This document shows, in pieces, positions 6,724 to 15,372 of a DNA stretch of 64,000 nt. The notes beneath the pieces were generated by a model that did no database searches, had not been told where the DNA came from, and worked only from the letters and a program-made list of their open reading frames with translations. The DNA comes from Oscillospiraceae bacterium (GTDB lineage Bacteria > Bacillota > Clostridia > Oscillospirales > Ruminococcaceae): the NCBI GenBank assembly GCA_015067025.1, contig SVNC01000002.1, positions 1 to 64,000 on the forward strand. Direction: 5' to 3'. The position numbers and the translations under genes are program-made. Each line of letters starts with the position of its first letter. Within the stretch, counting starts at the first letter, position 1.

Positions 6724-7848
6724 TTATTTTCCCTCCCTGATAGACGATAAGATGGATAATCTCTTTAATTTTACCGCAAATGGTATTATTGTAATCAAAA
6801 GCACTGCAACGCCTGTTATGGCAATGCCTGTTGCGGCAATCACTGTTCTGAATATCAACGATGCAACCACTCCGCTTGTGAATATTACGATAAAGCTACC
6901 TGCACTTACTCTCAATAAAATATTTGAAAGTTTTGCTCCGCATATTCTGTGGATTAATAGCTCTGTCAAATTTCTTCTTATAAAAAGCATAGCTGATTGT
7001 ATCAAACAAAATATTGCAAGCGTTATAATTATAAGTGAAATTATAATTAGCGGTGCCGCTGTCTGCGTTGACATATGATTGATAAGCTGCTTTGTTCCGC
7101 TGAGTGAAATAAAGTTAAAAGGATACATCCCAAGCTTTTCCGCATAATCGTTTATAGCCTTCAGCTGGGCTTTGTCATCGGAATAAATCAGCGAGGAGGG
7201 ATATTCATAATGGTTTTGTTTCATACAAGACAAGCTTTTTACAGGGAAAAGTACATCAGAATCAACACTTACAGGTTTACTTCTTTCTCCCGCAAGATTT
7301 ATAATCTTTTGTCCTTCCTTTAATATCCCTATTACTTTATATTTATTGTGATAAAAATCACCAACCTTATAGCTGTCTTTATAGTAATTGCCCAGTATTA
7401 CGGGAGTATTTTCCATAGTGTCGCTGTAGTATTCTTCTTCTAGGAAAAGCCGTCCGCTTTCCGTTTCAAGTTTATAGATATTAAAGAAATCCTCTGAAAC
7501 AAAGGTCATAGTGTAGCTGTTTTCATCTGCATCGATGAAGTTGTGACTATAACCGGATGCTTTAAAATTTTCCGCTATGCAATAGCTTAATTTTCTTTCT
7601 GTTTCAATATCCATCTCGGTAACAGTGATGCCGCTGAATGTGTAGATTTCTGTGCTGATTTTACCGTAATACTTGTCGGAGAAATTAAAGCTGTCAAGAT
7701 TTTCTATTGTATCGTTGGTATAGTTTGCTATGCCGATGATGTTACCAATTACAATGAATGCTATAAGAGTCTAAATGGTTAGCAGGATAAAGAATTTTTT
7801 ATCTGCTTTGACGTCCGAAATAATTAGCTTTATGTATTCTTTTATCAT
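6724..7848 (-). pseudogene. FtsX-like ABC permease interrupted by an in-frame TAG
   Basis: The reading frame begins at an ATG at 7848 preceded by GGAGG and runs to 6724 as a 374-codon gene, except that codon 26 is TAG (7771-7773), inside the first membrane helix (KKFFILLTI-stop-TLIAFIVIG). The rest is typical: an extracytoplasmic domain, then three C-terminal helices with RNLTELLIHRICGAK, a motif shared with the neighbouring permease. Restart at the ATG at 7614 would lose the first helix. Either the exporter is inactive, the stop is read through or suppressed, or the base is an error. Confidence 0.8.
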
Positions 7849-7849
7849 T

Positions 7850-8890
7850 TTAAAGCCTCCTTAATTCAGCAACTTGTCCGTCTGAGAAATCTGCGGTACA
7901 ATCGCAGGATACAACTAAACTGACAAGCATTAAAAACAAAGAGGATATAAAGCCTGCTGTAAGCTCGATTCTACCTAGAAAAAAAGATACAACAGGTAGA
8001 TTTGAAACTATCAGAGTCAGTAAAAATCCTAAAAAAACACCTGTAAGTGATGTAATCAGATAGTATTTGAATACAAGTTTTTTGATGTCATTATCACTCG
8101 CACCACATATCCGCCTTGCCATAATTTCTGATTTTTTCGAGCCTATCCAGGAGCTTGTAAAAACCCCAGCATTAATAACAAGCAAAAGCCCTATCAGGAG
8201 AACTCCTATAACTATGATAATTTTATCCGGACCTATAGCGTTATTTTCTTCTTTTACTTTGGGCATTTTAGTTACTGTAAAATCTGCCTCTCGATTCTTT
8301 TTTTGTATCTTTACTCTGAACTGCTCGCTGACAGTTGACGTTTCTTCATCAGCATCAATTATAATTGTTATGCCTTTGAATGCTACGTCGTTGTTTTTTA
8401 ATCCAGCTATGTTAAGTAAAAAGTCAGGATTGTCGGATCCTGAATATATATCAAGTCCTGTTATCTGATAATTCTCTCCCATTAAATTTATGGTAGGCTT
8501 TTGCTCTATTTCCATTGAATACGGCAAAAGCACGGTTTTTATTACTGCCTGCGGCGTTTCACTTCTAAGATCAAGCGATTGCCAGGAGCTTTTTAATGCA
8601 CTGTCGTCTTTGTAATTGTACAGAATGTAACCTGTCTGATTATAGGTTGTAAACTCTATTGCACCCTTTGCTTTACATTCTGAGAGCACATTAATAACAT
8701 CAGTGTAACCAAGTGCATCAATGGAATTATTATTCTGCGTTAGCACAATATACTTTGCATTATCTGAAAATTGATTTATTATATCGGCTCTGCCTTTGTT
8801 GATAAGCATTGATATAAGGAATGTGCAAAGAAAAAAGGTGACCGTAAAAAAGGCTAATATCATACCGCTTTTGTAGAATATCTGTTTCAT
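7850..8890 (-). CDS. FtsX-like ABC permease
   Basis: A 346-residue membrane protein. The ATG at 8890 is chosen over 8899 because AAAGG is 8-9 bases from it. It has an N-terminal helix (FYKSGMILAFFTVTFFLCTF), a long extracytoplasmic domain, and three C-terminal helices including the RRICGASDNDIKKLVF stretch typical of FtsX/MacB permeases. The end VAELRRL matches the usual C-terminal coupling tail. It is the first gene of a permease-permease-ATPase operon and abuts the next gene, with stop and start 1 bp apart. The partner permease carries a nonsense codon. Confidence 0.82.
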   Translation of the reverse strand: MKQIFYKSGMILAFFTVTFFLCTFLISMLINKGRADIINQFSDNAKYIVLTQNNNSIDALGYTDVINVLSECKAKGAIEFTTYNQTGYILYNYKDDSALKSSWQSLDLRSETPQAVIKTVLLPYSMEIEQKPTINLMGENYQITGLDIYSGSDNPDFLLNIAGLKNNDVAFKGITIIIDADEETSTVSEQFRVKIQKKNREADFTVTKMPKVKEENNAIGPDKIIIVIGVLLIGLLLVINAGVFTSSWIGSKKSEIMARRICGASDNDIKKLVFKYYLITSLTGVFLGFLLTLIVSNLPVVSFFLGRIELTAGFISSLFLMLVSLVVSCDCTADFSDGQVAELRRL

Positions 8891-8920
8891 TACATACACC
8901 TTTCTTTTTGTAATAATAAA

Positions 8921-8949
8921 ATTATATCATATAAGAATTTGTGGTACAA
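8921..8949 (-). promoter_or_regulatory. sigma-A promoter of the ABC exporter operon
   Basis: Minus strand TTGTAC (8944-8949), 17-bp spacer, TATAAT (8921-8926). The start site would be near 8914. Confidence 0.75.
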
Positions 8950-8961
8950 TAGATGAAACTT

Positions 8962-8992
8962 ACCATTCGGTAGTAAAAATTAACCACTCGGT
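8962..8992. promoter_or_regulatory. paired ACCAYTCGGT boxes upstream of the exporter promoter
   Basis: ACCATTCGGT (8962-8971) and ACCACTCGGT (8983-8992) are direct repeats 21 bp apart, two helical turns; the second sits in the palindrome TTAACC-actc-GGTTAA. They would be centred near -53 and -74, a normal place for an activator such as the OmpR-type regulator encoded next door. Confidence 0.5.
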
Positions 8993-9012
8993 TAATGATG
9001 GTTCAATTAAAC

Positions 9013-9051
9013 GGAAAAGGCGGCACAGTAAATTACTGCACAGCCTTTTCC
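9013..9051 (-). terminator. terminator-like hairpin after the sensor kinase
   Basis: GGAAAAGGC (9013-9021) and GCCTTTTCC (9043-9051) close a long, nearly perfect stem extended inward by GGCACAGTAA/TTACTGCACA-type pairing. The trailing sequence on the minus strand is only moderately T-rich. Confidence 0.6.
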
Positions 9052-9071
9052 TTTATATATATTAAATTGCA

Positions 9072-10577
9072 TCAAAGTGAATTTTTCTTGTTTTGGGATT
9101 TCTTTGAGTTTTTGACGTTGTTTTCACTATATTCGGGAAATTCAAACCAGAAGGTGCTTCCTTCTCCGAGCTTACTGTCCACACCAAAGGTAAACTTATG
9201 AAGTTCTAACACGCCTTTTACTATTGATAAACCAAGCCCGCTTCCTTTTTTGGCTCTTGTGTGTGTTTCGCCGTCTTTTTTTACACGATAGTATCTATCC
9301 CAGACATATTTCAAATTTTCCTCATCTATACCTGTACCGCTGTCACATACTTCAAGCCTTGCAAAACCGTTTTGTGTGCGGAATAGGTTAATTTGTACAG
9401 TCTTATCTTCACCCGTATAAGTTATCGCGTTGTTGATGAAATTGTATATTACCTGTTCAATTTTAGTGATATCGGCATTTATCATTATCTGAGGTTCTGC
9501 GTTGAGTTTTATTTCATAATCCTTTATTTCGTTCAGTAGTGTAAAGCGTGATACCAGATCACTTAAATGGGAAGTAAAATCAAATACCTGACAATTCATT
9601 TCAGCAACACCGCTCTGGAGCTTCGAAAGATCGAGAATATCCGTTACAAGAGACGAAAGTCTGTCGGTCTCGTCAATGATGACCTGAAGATGTTTTTCCC
9701 TTTTTTCGGGAATTTCGCCTGATAGATCTCTTATCATCTCTGCATAAGCCTTTATCATAGTAAGGGGAGTACGCAGGTCGTGTGAAATATTAGCCATAAG
9801 CTCTTTTTGAAGTCCGTCAGTTTTGGCGATTTCACTTGAAGCAAGGTTTAAAGCTTCGGTCAGTTCGTTTATTTCGGTGAACTGATGCTTTTTTATATCC
9901 ATGTGGAATTGACCCTGAGGGAGCTTTAGTGCTGATTTTGAGATTTTAACAATTGGTTTTGTGAAGCTGTTTGAAAAGAATATAGAAAGTATAAAGGCAC
10001 AGATGATAATCAGAAGAGCAACAAGTGTCAGCTGACTGTTTATAATTTGTGCCGTTGTGCCTATGGGTTCAAGGTAATTGAATACATATACCCGTACTTC
10101 TCCGGTAGCGTGAAGAACTTCGCTTTCGAAATTTTCATCGGCTATCTGTGCGGTCATAATAATTGCTTTGCTATCGTTGTCAGAACGGGGAGTGGTGGCC
10201 GTAAAGAAGACATCCTTACCCGAAATGAACTTATCCATATTTTCTTTGTCAAGGTTTTTGATAAGCTCGAAAATTTCCTTGTTGTTTTTATCAAGGGAAT
10301 TTGCTCTGACATGTACTCTGTTTACATCTGACACTTCTATATATATTTTTTTTGATTTTGCTATTTCATTAACCGTCGAAAAGAGCTTTTGCGGATTGTT
10401 GTGCCAGGTGTCTTTTATCTGATTTACAACCTGTGCTGTTTCTATCTTTTTCATATGTTCGTAGTATCCCGGTAGCATAATAACCTGGAATACATACAGG
10501 AAAATGATAATCAGCAAAGCAAAGCTCACGTACATCAACCATGAGCGAAAGCGTATACTGTTAAGTCTGTCTCTCAT
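9072..10577 (-). CDS. sensor histidine kinase
   Basis: A 501-residue membrane kinase. Helix 1 is near residues 13-33, an extracytoplasmic sensing domain follows to about 180, helix 2 is at about 182-202, then a HAMP segment. The phospho-acceptor box is ELMANISHDLRTPL, and the ATPase domain shows the N-box NFINNAITY, DSGTGID and GSGLGLSIVKG. All catalytic motifs look intact. It lies 8 bp downstream of its response regulator. The adjacent ABC exporter suggests a role in envelope-stress or antimicrobial response, which is inference. Confidence 0.9.
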   Translation of the reverse strand: MRDRLNSIRFRSWLMYVSFALLIIIFLYVFQVIMLPGYYEHMKKIETAQVVNQIKDTWHNNPQKLFSTVNEIAKSKKIYIEVSDVNRVHVRANSLDKNNKEIFELIKNLDKENMDKFISGKDVFFTATTPRSDNDSKAIIMTAQIADENFESEVLHATGEVRVYVFNYLEPIGTTAQIINSQLTLVALLIIICAFILSIFFSNSFTKPIVKISKSALKLPQGQFHMDIKKHQFTEINELTEALNLASSEIAKTDGLQKELMANISHDLRTPLTMIKAYAEMIRDLSGEIPEKREKHLQVIIDETDRLSSLVTDILDLSKLQSGVAEMNCQVFDFTSHLSDLVSRFTLLNEIKDYEIKLNAEPQIMINADITKIEQVIYNFINNAITYTGEDKTVQINLFRTQNGFARLEVCDSGTGIDEENLKYVWDRYYRVKKDGETHTRAKKGSGLGLSIVKGVLELHKFTFGVDSKLGEGSTFWFEFPEYSENNVKNSKKSQNKKNSL

Positions 10578-10585
10578 TTTACGGT

Positions 10586-11257
10586 TTACGCCTCAAATTT
10601 GTATCCCATACCACGTAGGGTAACGATGAAATTTCTATAGGGACCAAGATTATTTCTGAGCATTTTTATATGAGTGTCGATAGTTCTGTCATCGCCAAAG
10701 AAATCGTAACCCCACACTTCTTCAAGGAGCTTGTTTCTTGTGAGAGCAATGTTCTTGTTTTTTACAAGGTAGAACAGAAGATCATATTCTTTAGGAGTAA
10801 GATTTGCTTTTACTCCATCAATGTAAACATCTCTTGCTGTAAAGTTTATTTCAAGACCGTCATATTTTACGATTTCACCCGACTGCTCGCTGTTAGCACC
10901 GTTTCTTTTTATTATGGCGTTTATTCTTGCAAGTATCTCTTTCGGTGAAAACGGTTTTACTACGTAATCATCTACACCCATTTCAAAACCGAAAAGCTTA
11001 TCGTATTCCTCAGTCCTTGCAGAAAGCATAAGGATAGGAGTGTTTTTAATTTTTCTTATTTCCTTGCAAGCAGAAAAGCCGTCAAGACGAGGCATCATAA
11101 CATCCATTATTATGATGTCAAAGTCTTTTTCTTTAGCCATTTCTACTGCTTGCATACCGTCTACGGCTTCAAAAACAGTATGTCCTTCAAATTCTGCGTA
11201 TTCTTTTATGACCTCACGGATCTTCTGTTCATCATCTGCTACAAGAATATTATACAT
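10586..11257 (-). CDS. OmpR/PhoB-family response regulator
   Basis: A 223-residue regulator. The receiver has the acidic pair DDE, the phosphorylation site in DIIIMDVMMP (about D52), SAR and VVKPF with the conserved Lys. The C-terminal winged helix has NKLLEEVWGYDFFGDDRTIDTHI and LRGMGYKF. It is the first gene of the two-gene signalling operon. Likely targets are its own promoter, where an inverted repeat lies at 11314-11342, and the exporter operon with boxes at 8962-8992. Confidence 0.92.
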   Translation of the reverse strand: MYNILVADDEQKIREVIKEYAEFEGHTVFEAVDGMQAVEMAKEKDFDIIIMDVMMPRLDGFSACKEIRKIKNTPILMLSARTEEYDKLFGFEMGVDDYVVKPFSPKEILARINAIIKRNGANSEQSGEIVKYDGLEINFTARDVYIDGVKANLTPKEYDLLFYLVKNKNIALTRNKLLEEVWGYDFFGDDRTIDTHIKMLRNNLGPYRNFIVTLRGMGYKFEA

Positions 11258-11313
11258 TTTGTTAATCCTTTCTTTTCGTGATGCTAGTTTATGTGTTATT
11301 ATGCTAAAAAAAT

Positions 11314-11342
11314 GTTCAGTTTAAACAAATGTTAAACTGAAC
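11314..11342. promoter_or_regulatory. 11-bp inverted repeat upstream of the response regulator
   Basis: GTTCAGTTTAA (11314-11324) and TTAAACTGAAC (11332-11342) are perfect complements 7 bp apart. A minus-strand CATAAT hexamer lies just downstream at 11300-11305, so the repeat would overlap the -35 region of the two-component operon. An operator is likely; autoregulation is inference. Confidence 0.5.
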
Positions 11343-11400
11343 GGAAATGAGCTTGCCAAGCAAAAATCAAATAATCAATGAAATGTTGGGAGAGGAAATT

Positions 11401-11493
11401 ATGATTATTGATTGCTCAACCACCATAAAATCATCAGGTTGTCCTGATGGGTTTATTTTATCTGTTTTTTATGATGGCAATGTGAAAAAATAA
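11401..11493 (+). CDS. candidate 30-residue peptide
   Basis: ATG at 11401 is preceded by GGGAGAGG with a 5-base gap, an unusually good ribosome site for an intergenic region. The peptide starts MIIDCSTTIKSSGCPDG and ends DGNVKK, with two cysteines 9 apart. A CATCAGG-ttgt-CCTGATG hairpin lies inside it (11432-11449). It may be a small protein or a leader peptide; no family is recognised. It stands alone on the plus strand between two minus-strand operons. Confidence 0.3.
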   Translation: MIIDCSTTIKSSGCPDGFILSVFYDGNVKK

Positions 11494-11520
11494 TAAAAAC
11501 AAGAAAAAATCGCTGTTAAA

Positions 11521-12525
11521 TTATTTTTCATCTTCATATCCGTACAGGAAAATTTTTGCAATCTTTTTGTGTTGATCGGGTTTGTAATTGTATCCCGCTC
11601 TTGTAGAGTGGAATTCTGTGACCTTGTAAAATGGAATTGATACAAGTAATTGGTTATTGTTCTCGGTGACTTTACCACCAAGATAACTTATATACATCTT
11701 TGCACAATAAAATGAAAAGTCGCCGTTTAAAGCGTCTATATAATGGCTCATATCGTTATCAAAAGGGAAAATTACAGTAAATGTTTCACCGTTGAATTTT
11801 ATAAGCAAAGTATGCATTTGGCTTCTACAGCAATCAAGAAGTATTTTGATGATAGACATTATGCAGAAAAATAAGTAGTATTTATTTGCTTTGATTGTGG
11901 CGTTGTAATAATCTACGCCTTTATAGGAAAGGGAAAATTTTGAGGTGGATGAACCGAGCAATGCATTACTTTCATCTACAGCCTCTTTCATAAGGTCAAC
12001 AATGTTTATTGTTGTATTGTTGACAGCTCGATTGTAAATAACTGTAGTCAACTCCTGATAACTTTCTATTTGTTTTAACAGGTTATAGCAGGATTTGTTC
12101 TGATCAATAATAGAGGCGTTGTTTCTTTTTCTGGGATTTTTGGCTACGGCTTCTTCATTATGCATAAGGATGTTTTCAACATTCCTTTTGGCGTCTGAAA
12201 TCATATAACAGGTTTCAATATAGGTGTTGGTGGAACCGAGTTCTTTAAGCACCTCTGTCAATGAAAGTGCAGTCCACAATATTGCCCCTTTTTTTTCGGT
12301 GGATAAAACCGAACCGCTGACAGCAACTTTTTGGCCGTTTATCAGTACGCTGCTGTATTTTTCTTCGTCCTTATTGTATGGGACACCATCAGGAAAGATG
12401 ATGGTGGTTTCATCATCTATGTTTTTCCCGTTTTTCCATAGAATGTTTCCATTTTCATCGGATAGAAACCGAATTCTGGTGTTTGTTTCATACAGCTTCT
12501 GGAGTGCTTTAACTAATCCGTCCAT
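11521..12525 (-). CDS. histidine-kinase-like protein lacking catalytic motifs
   Basis: A 334-residue cytoplasmic protein. Residues 1-90 resemble a PAS-like sensor (RIRFLSDENGNILWKN). A long helical region with NKSCYNLLKQIESYQELTT follows, then an alpha/beta region resembling the ATP-binding fold of sensor kinases (NIVDLMKEAVDESNALL ... FSFYCAKMYISYLGGKV). I see no phospho-acceptor His box and no G-box, so it is probably a non-catalytic relative used as a sensor or partner. It is the last gene of the ApbE operon, 3 bp after the DUF896 gene. The start ATG has no strong ribosome site, fitting translational coupling. Confidence 0.6.
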   Translation of the reverse strand: MDGLVKALQKLYETNTRIRFLSDENGNILWKNGKNIDDETTIIFPDGVPYNKDEEKYSSVLINGQKVAVSGSVLSTEKKGAILWTALSLTEVLKELGSTNTYIETCYMISDAKRNVENILMHNEEAVAKNPRKRNNASIIDQNKSCYNLLKQIESYQELTTVIYNRAVNNTTINIVDLMKEAVDESNALLGSSTSKFSLSYKGVDYYNATIKANKYYLFFCIMSIIKILLDCCRSQMHTLLIKFNGETFTVIFPFDNDMSHYIDALNGDFSFYCAKMYISYLGGKVTENNNQLLVSIPFYKVTEFHSTRAGYNYKPDQHKKIAKIFLYGYEDEK

Positions 12526-12528
12526 ATT

Positions 12529-12735
12529 TTATTGTTCGTCCTTTATAAGCTTTTTGGCGTTTCCGTTTTCATCTTTGATATAAACATTGTCAAGCTGGGA
12601 CATAAGGTTCTGTCTGAAACCTGCTCTGTACTCGTTTCTGAGTTCTGTCTGTTCTGCTTTTTCTTCCGATGTGAGTTCTCTTATCTTAGATTCTCTTGCA
12701 AGATAATTTATTCTGTCGATTTTTGCTTTTTCCAT
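12529..12735 (-). CDS. DUF896 (YnzC-like) small protein
   Basis: A 68-residue protein starting KAKIDRINYLARESKIRELT and containing ELRNEYRAGFRQNL, the hallmark of the DUF896/YnzC family, short helical-hairpin proteins of Firmicutes with unsettled function. Length matches the family. It overlaps no gene and sits 10 bp after the Gx transporter. Confidence 0.85.
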   Translation of the reverse strand: MEKAKIDRINYLARESKIRELTSEEKAEQTELRNEYRAGFRQNLMSQLDNVYIKDENGNAKKLIKDEQ

Positions 12736-12745
12736 AGTATACCTC

Positions 12746-13282
12746 TCAAGATAAATATTTTATATTTCGTATTATTTGTACTTCTTTCTTTGTCAGCAGG
12801 TATACAAGCATTCCACAGAAAAAACCTGTGATAACTGCTGAAATGAGCAGATAGGGAAGATAAGCCCATACTGTAACGCTGTATAGAGTCATTGCAGCGG
12901 TAAGTTGACCGATGTTATGTGCCGTCGCTGAAAAAATACCGGTGGGAATGGTTACCCATTTTTCTTTTATTATAAGCTTCATAACCGCCATAGTCAGTAT
13001 TGAAAACAAGCCGCCGAGAGCAGAAAAATAAACTGAGGTCAGATTACCGCTTATGAGTGCTGATAAGATAACTCTTACAGCGAGTACGAGTGCAGCGTCG
13101 TATGTTTTCCACTTGCCTCCGATAAACATGATAAGCATAATGGGAATATAGGCAAGACCTATTTTTACTCCTGGTATTGGCACTACAGGAGGTATCATTG
13201 ATTCTATTAAAAAAAGAGTAAGCGATACGGCTGCAAATAAAGCACTTAAAACAAGCTTTCTGATATTTGTTTTTTTATTCAT
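12746..13282 (-). CDS. Gx transporter family membrane protein
   Basis: A 178-residue protein with about five or six membrane helices, a PIPGVKIGLAYIPIML segment and AHNIGQLTAA, as in proteins annotated as Gx transporter or heptaprenyl diphosphate synthase component I. It resembles the S-components of ECF transporters in size and hydrophobicity. In clostridia it commonly accompanies ApbE and NusG-II genes, as here, so a role in flavin or quinone-related electron transfer is plausible. The substrate is not known from sequence. It lies 2 bp after the NusG-II gene. Confidence 0.75.
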   Translation of the reverse strand: MNKKTNIRKLVLSALFAAVSLTLFLIESMIPPVVPIPGVKIGLAYIPIMLIMFIGGKWKTYDAALVLAVRVILSALISGNLTSVYFSALGGLFSILTMAVMKLIIKEKWVTIPTGIFSATAHNIGQLTAAMTLYSVTVWAYLPYLLISAVITGFFCGMLVYLLTKKEVQIIRNIKYLS

Positions 13283-13284
13283 AT

Positions 13285-13644
13285 TTACTCAGGTCTTTCG
13301 GGTTCTATCTGTATTACAAGATGATTAGGGACACATACGATAGGCTGAAGTCCATCTGATATATGTGCAGTATTGACACATATTTTGTCGGGACAATCGG
13401 CGGATAAAACACCAATCTTTCCTTCTTTTACTATAATCGTGTTTATATTGCCGTCAGTGTTTTTTATGTCGAAACTGTAGTTATCGTCAGGAGAAAGCTT
13501 TATGGTTTTTATAAGCTTTCCTTCGCTATAAATACAAGCGACACTGTTGGAGATCTTTTCGCCTTTAACGATAAATAAACCGAATATGGCGGCGAATATA
13601 ATCATAATCACTATCAGTATGCAAATTGTTTTTCTTTTATCCAT
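13285..13644 (-). CDS. NusG domain II-containing membrane-anchored protein
   Basis: A 119-residue protein. The ATG at 13644 has GGAG 5 bases upstream and overlaps the end of apbE by 8 bp, so it is preferred over 13677. An N-terminal membrane anchor (TICILIVIMIIFAAIFGLFI) precedes an exported beta domain with CPDKICVNTA and VCVPNHLVI, the typical NusG-II signature with paired cysteines. The family recurs next to ApbE flavinylation genes. Function unproved. Confidence 0.82.
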   Translation of the reverse strand: MDKRKTICILIVIMIIFAAIFGLFIVKGEKISNSVACIYSEGKLIKTIKLSPDDNYSFDIKNTDGNINTIIVKEGKIGVLSADCPDKICVNTAHISDGLQPIVCVPNHLVIQIEPERPE

Positions 13645-14662
13645 TTTTCTCCGATTCAAAATAAATTTTAATTCCATCGGTTACATAAACGTTTCCGTCT
13701 GTATCGGTTATGATAAATTCTGCAATAGGGTATTCGTTATACAGTGTAACGGCGTTGTCTTTTCCCATAACAAAAACAGCGGTAGAAAGAGCGTCGGATA
13801 TAAGACCGCTGTCACTGATTACTGTACAGCTTTTTACGTCGTTTTCAGAAGGGAAAGCGGTTTTTCCGTCGATGATATGATGAAATTTAGTCCCGTCGTA
13901 TTCAACAAATCTGTTGGAAGCGTTTGATGTAGCGTAAAATGCTGCAGGGAGAGTTATTTTTCCTGCAACACCATTCTTTGTACCATCGCTTATAGAAACG
14001 GTCCAGTTGTTATCAATGTATTTTCCGATGGTAAGTATACTGCCGCCGAAATCTACAAGTCCCGATGTGACACCGTTGTCTTTAAGAAATTCTTTGAGCA
14101 TATCGAGAGCATAGCCTTTGCCGACAGCACCTAAATCAAGCTTAAAACTATCGTTTTTAAATGAAATGGTAAGTTTTTCGTCGTCAAATTCTATCGTTTT
14201 GTAATTTTCTTTTCCTGCAAGCGATGCAATTTGATTTAAGTCGGGCTTTTCGGGATTTTCTGAATAAAATCCCCAAAGTTCTGAGATTTTTCCGAGGGTG
14301 ATATCAAATGCTCCGTTTGTAAGAATGCTTAGATCTACACAGTTTTTGATAAGCCAATAGATCTGTTCATCTGTTTTAACGGGTGCTGTTGCGGCAAGTA
14401 CGTTGAGTTTTGAAACTTCACTATTATTTTTTGTTGTCGAAATTTTTTCTTCAAGGTCATTCAACAAAGAAATGGCATTATCACATATCTCTTCAGGTGT
14501 ACTGATACCATTGGTCTTAAAAATACGGAATGTTACGTAAGTATCAAAAGCAAAGGAGGTCGTTGTGTATTCTGCGGGTGTAGAATCGCAGGATGAGAGT
14601 GTTAGTATGGTGATAAAAGCCACAAGTGCTGAGGAAATGATTTTTTTAATATTCATAAGCAT
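13637..14662 (-). CDS. apbE: FAD:protein FMN transferase (ApbE), lipoprotein
   Basis: A 341-residue exported lipoprotein that attaches FMN covalently to threonine residues of target redox proteins outside the membrane. The signal peptide ends in the lipobox LSSC. ApbE features include FAFDTYVTFRIF, the LGAVGKGYALD motif and a metal-binding YATSNASNRF region. A second ATG six bases in (14656) is an equally possible start. It heads the operon apbE, NusG-II, Gx transporter, DUF896, kinase-like. No RnfD/RnfG or NqrC target lies in the window, so its substrate is elsewhere. Confidence 0.88.
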   Translation of the reverse strand: MLMNIKKIISSALVAFITILTLSSCDSTPAEYTTTSFAFDTYVTFRIFKTNGISTPEEICDNAISLLNDLEEKISTTKNNSEVSKLNVLAATAPVKTDEQIYWLIKNCVDLSILTNGAFDITLGKISELWGFYSENPEKPDLNQIASLAGKENYKTIEFDDEKLTISFKNDSFKLDLGAVGKGYALDMLKEFLKDNGVTSGLVDFGGSILTIGKYIDNNWTVSISDGTKNGVAGKITLPAAFYATSNASNRFVEYDGTKFHHIIDGKTAFPSENDVKSCTVISDSGLISDALSTAVFVMGKDNAVTLYNEYPIAEFIITDTDGNVYVTDGIKIYFESEKNG

Positions 14663-14690
14663 ATTTCTCTTTTGGGGTTTATTTAGTTTT

Positions 14691-14719
14691 ATTATACATC
14701 AATTCATCATTTTTTTCAA
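14691..14719 (-). promoter_or_regulatory. sigma-A promoter of the apbE operon
   Basis: Minus strand TTGAAA (14714-14719), 17-bp spacer, TATAAT (14691-14696), about 30 bp before the apbE start. Confidence 0.72.
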
Positions 14720-14762
14720 CAAAAAACGAAAAATAATATAAATATTTTGCTATCAAAAAAAG

Positions 14763-14791
14763 TTGCAATTATACCGTGAATGTGTTATAAT
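14763..14791 (+). promoter_or_regulatory. sigma-A promoter of the ruvCAB run
   Basis: TTGCAA (14763-14768), 17-bp spacer, TATAAT (14786-14791). It diverges from the apbE promoter 70 bp away and serves the long plus-strand run. Confidence 0.75.
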
Positions 14792-14862
14792 ATTTTAGTA
14801 TGGATTTTTGTGTGCTGTTTTGAATGGACAGATCGCTGGCATAAGAGAAAAAGGAGTGCGTA

Positions 14863-15360
14863 ATGCGTATTATTGGTATAGATCCTGGATATGCAATAGT
14901 AGGGTACGGAGTGCTTGACTATAGCGGAGGAAAATTCAAGGTCCTTGAATACGGTGCTATTACGACTGATAAGGATACTCCTTTTGAGAAAAGACTTTGC
15001 GAAATACACGAGGATTACAGTTACATTCTTGATAAGTGGAAGCCCGAAGCACTTGCAATAGAAAGGCTATACTTCAACACAAATCAAAAGACTGCGATCG
15101 ATGTGGCTCAGGCAAGAGGAATTATTGTTATGGATACGGCAATTCGCAATATATCTATTAACGAGTATACGCCGCTACAGGTAAAACAGGCGGTGGTAGG
15201 TTATGGTAAGGCGGTAAAGAAACAAGTGCAGGAAATGATTACGAGGATACTTGACCTCCCATCTGTCCCCAAACCCGATGATACAGCGGATGCTCTTGCA
15301 ATGGCGATATGTCACGCACATTGCAGCGGTTCATTACTCAGTAACATAAATCTTAGATAA
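14863..15360 (+). CDS. ruvC: Holliday junction resolvase RuvC
   Basis: A 165-residue endonuclease that cuts four-way DNA junctions together with RuvAB. Acidic active-site residues are visible in IIGIDPG (D7), LAIERLYF and the C-terminal PDDTADALAMA. Length is normal. An AAAGGAG ribosome site precedes the ATG. It is the first of three contiguous ruv genes, 12 bp before ruvA. Confidence 0.95.
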   Translation: MRIIGIDPGYAIVGYGVLDYSGGKFKVLEYGAITTDKDTPFEKRLCEIHEDYSYILDKWKPEALAIERLYFNTNQKTAIDVAQARGIIVMDTAIRNISINEYTPLQVKQAVVGYGKAVKKQVQEMITRILDLPSVPKPDDTADALAMAICHAHCSGSLLSNINLR

Positions 15361-15372
15361 TGGAGTGATATG

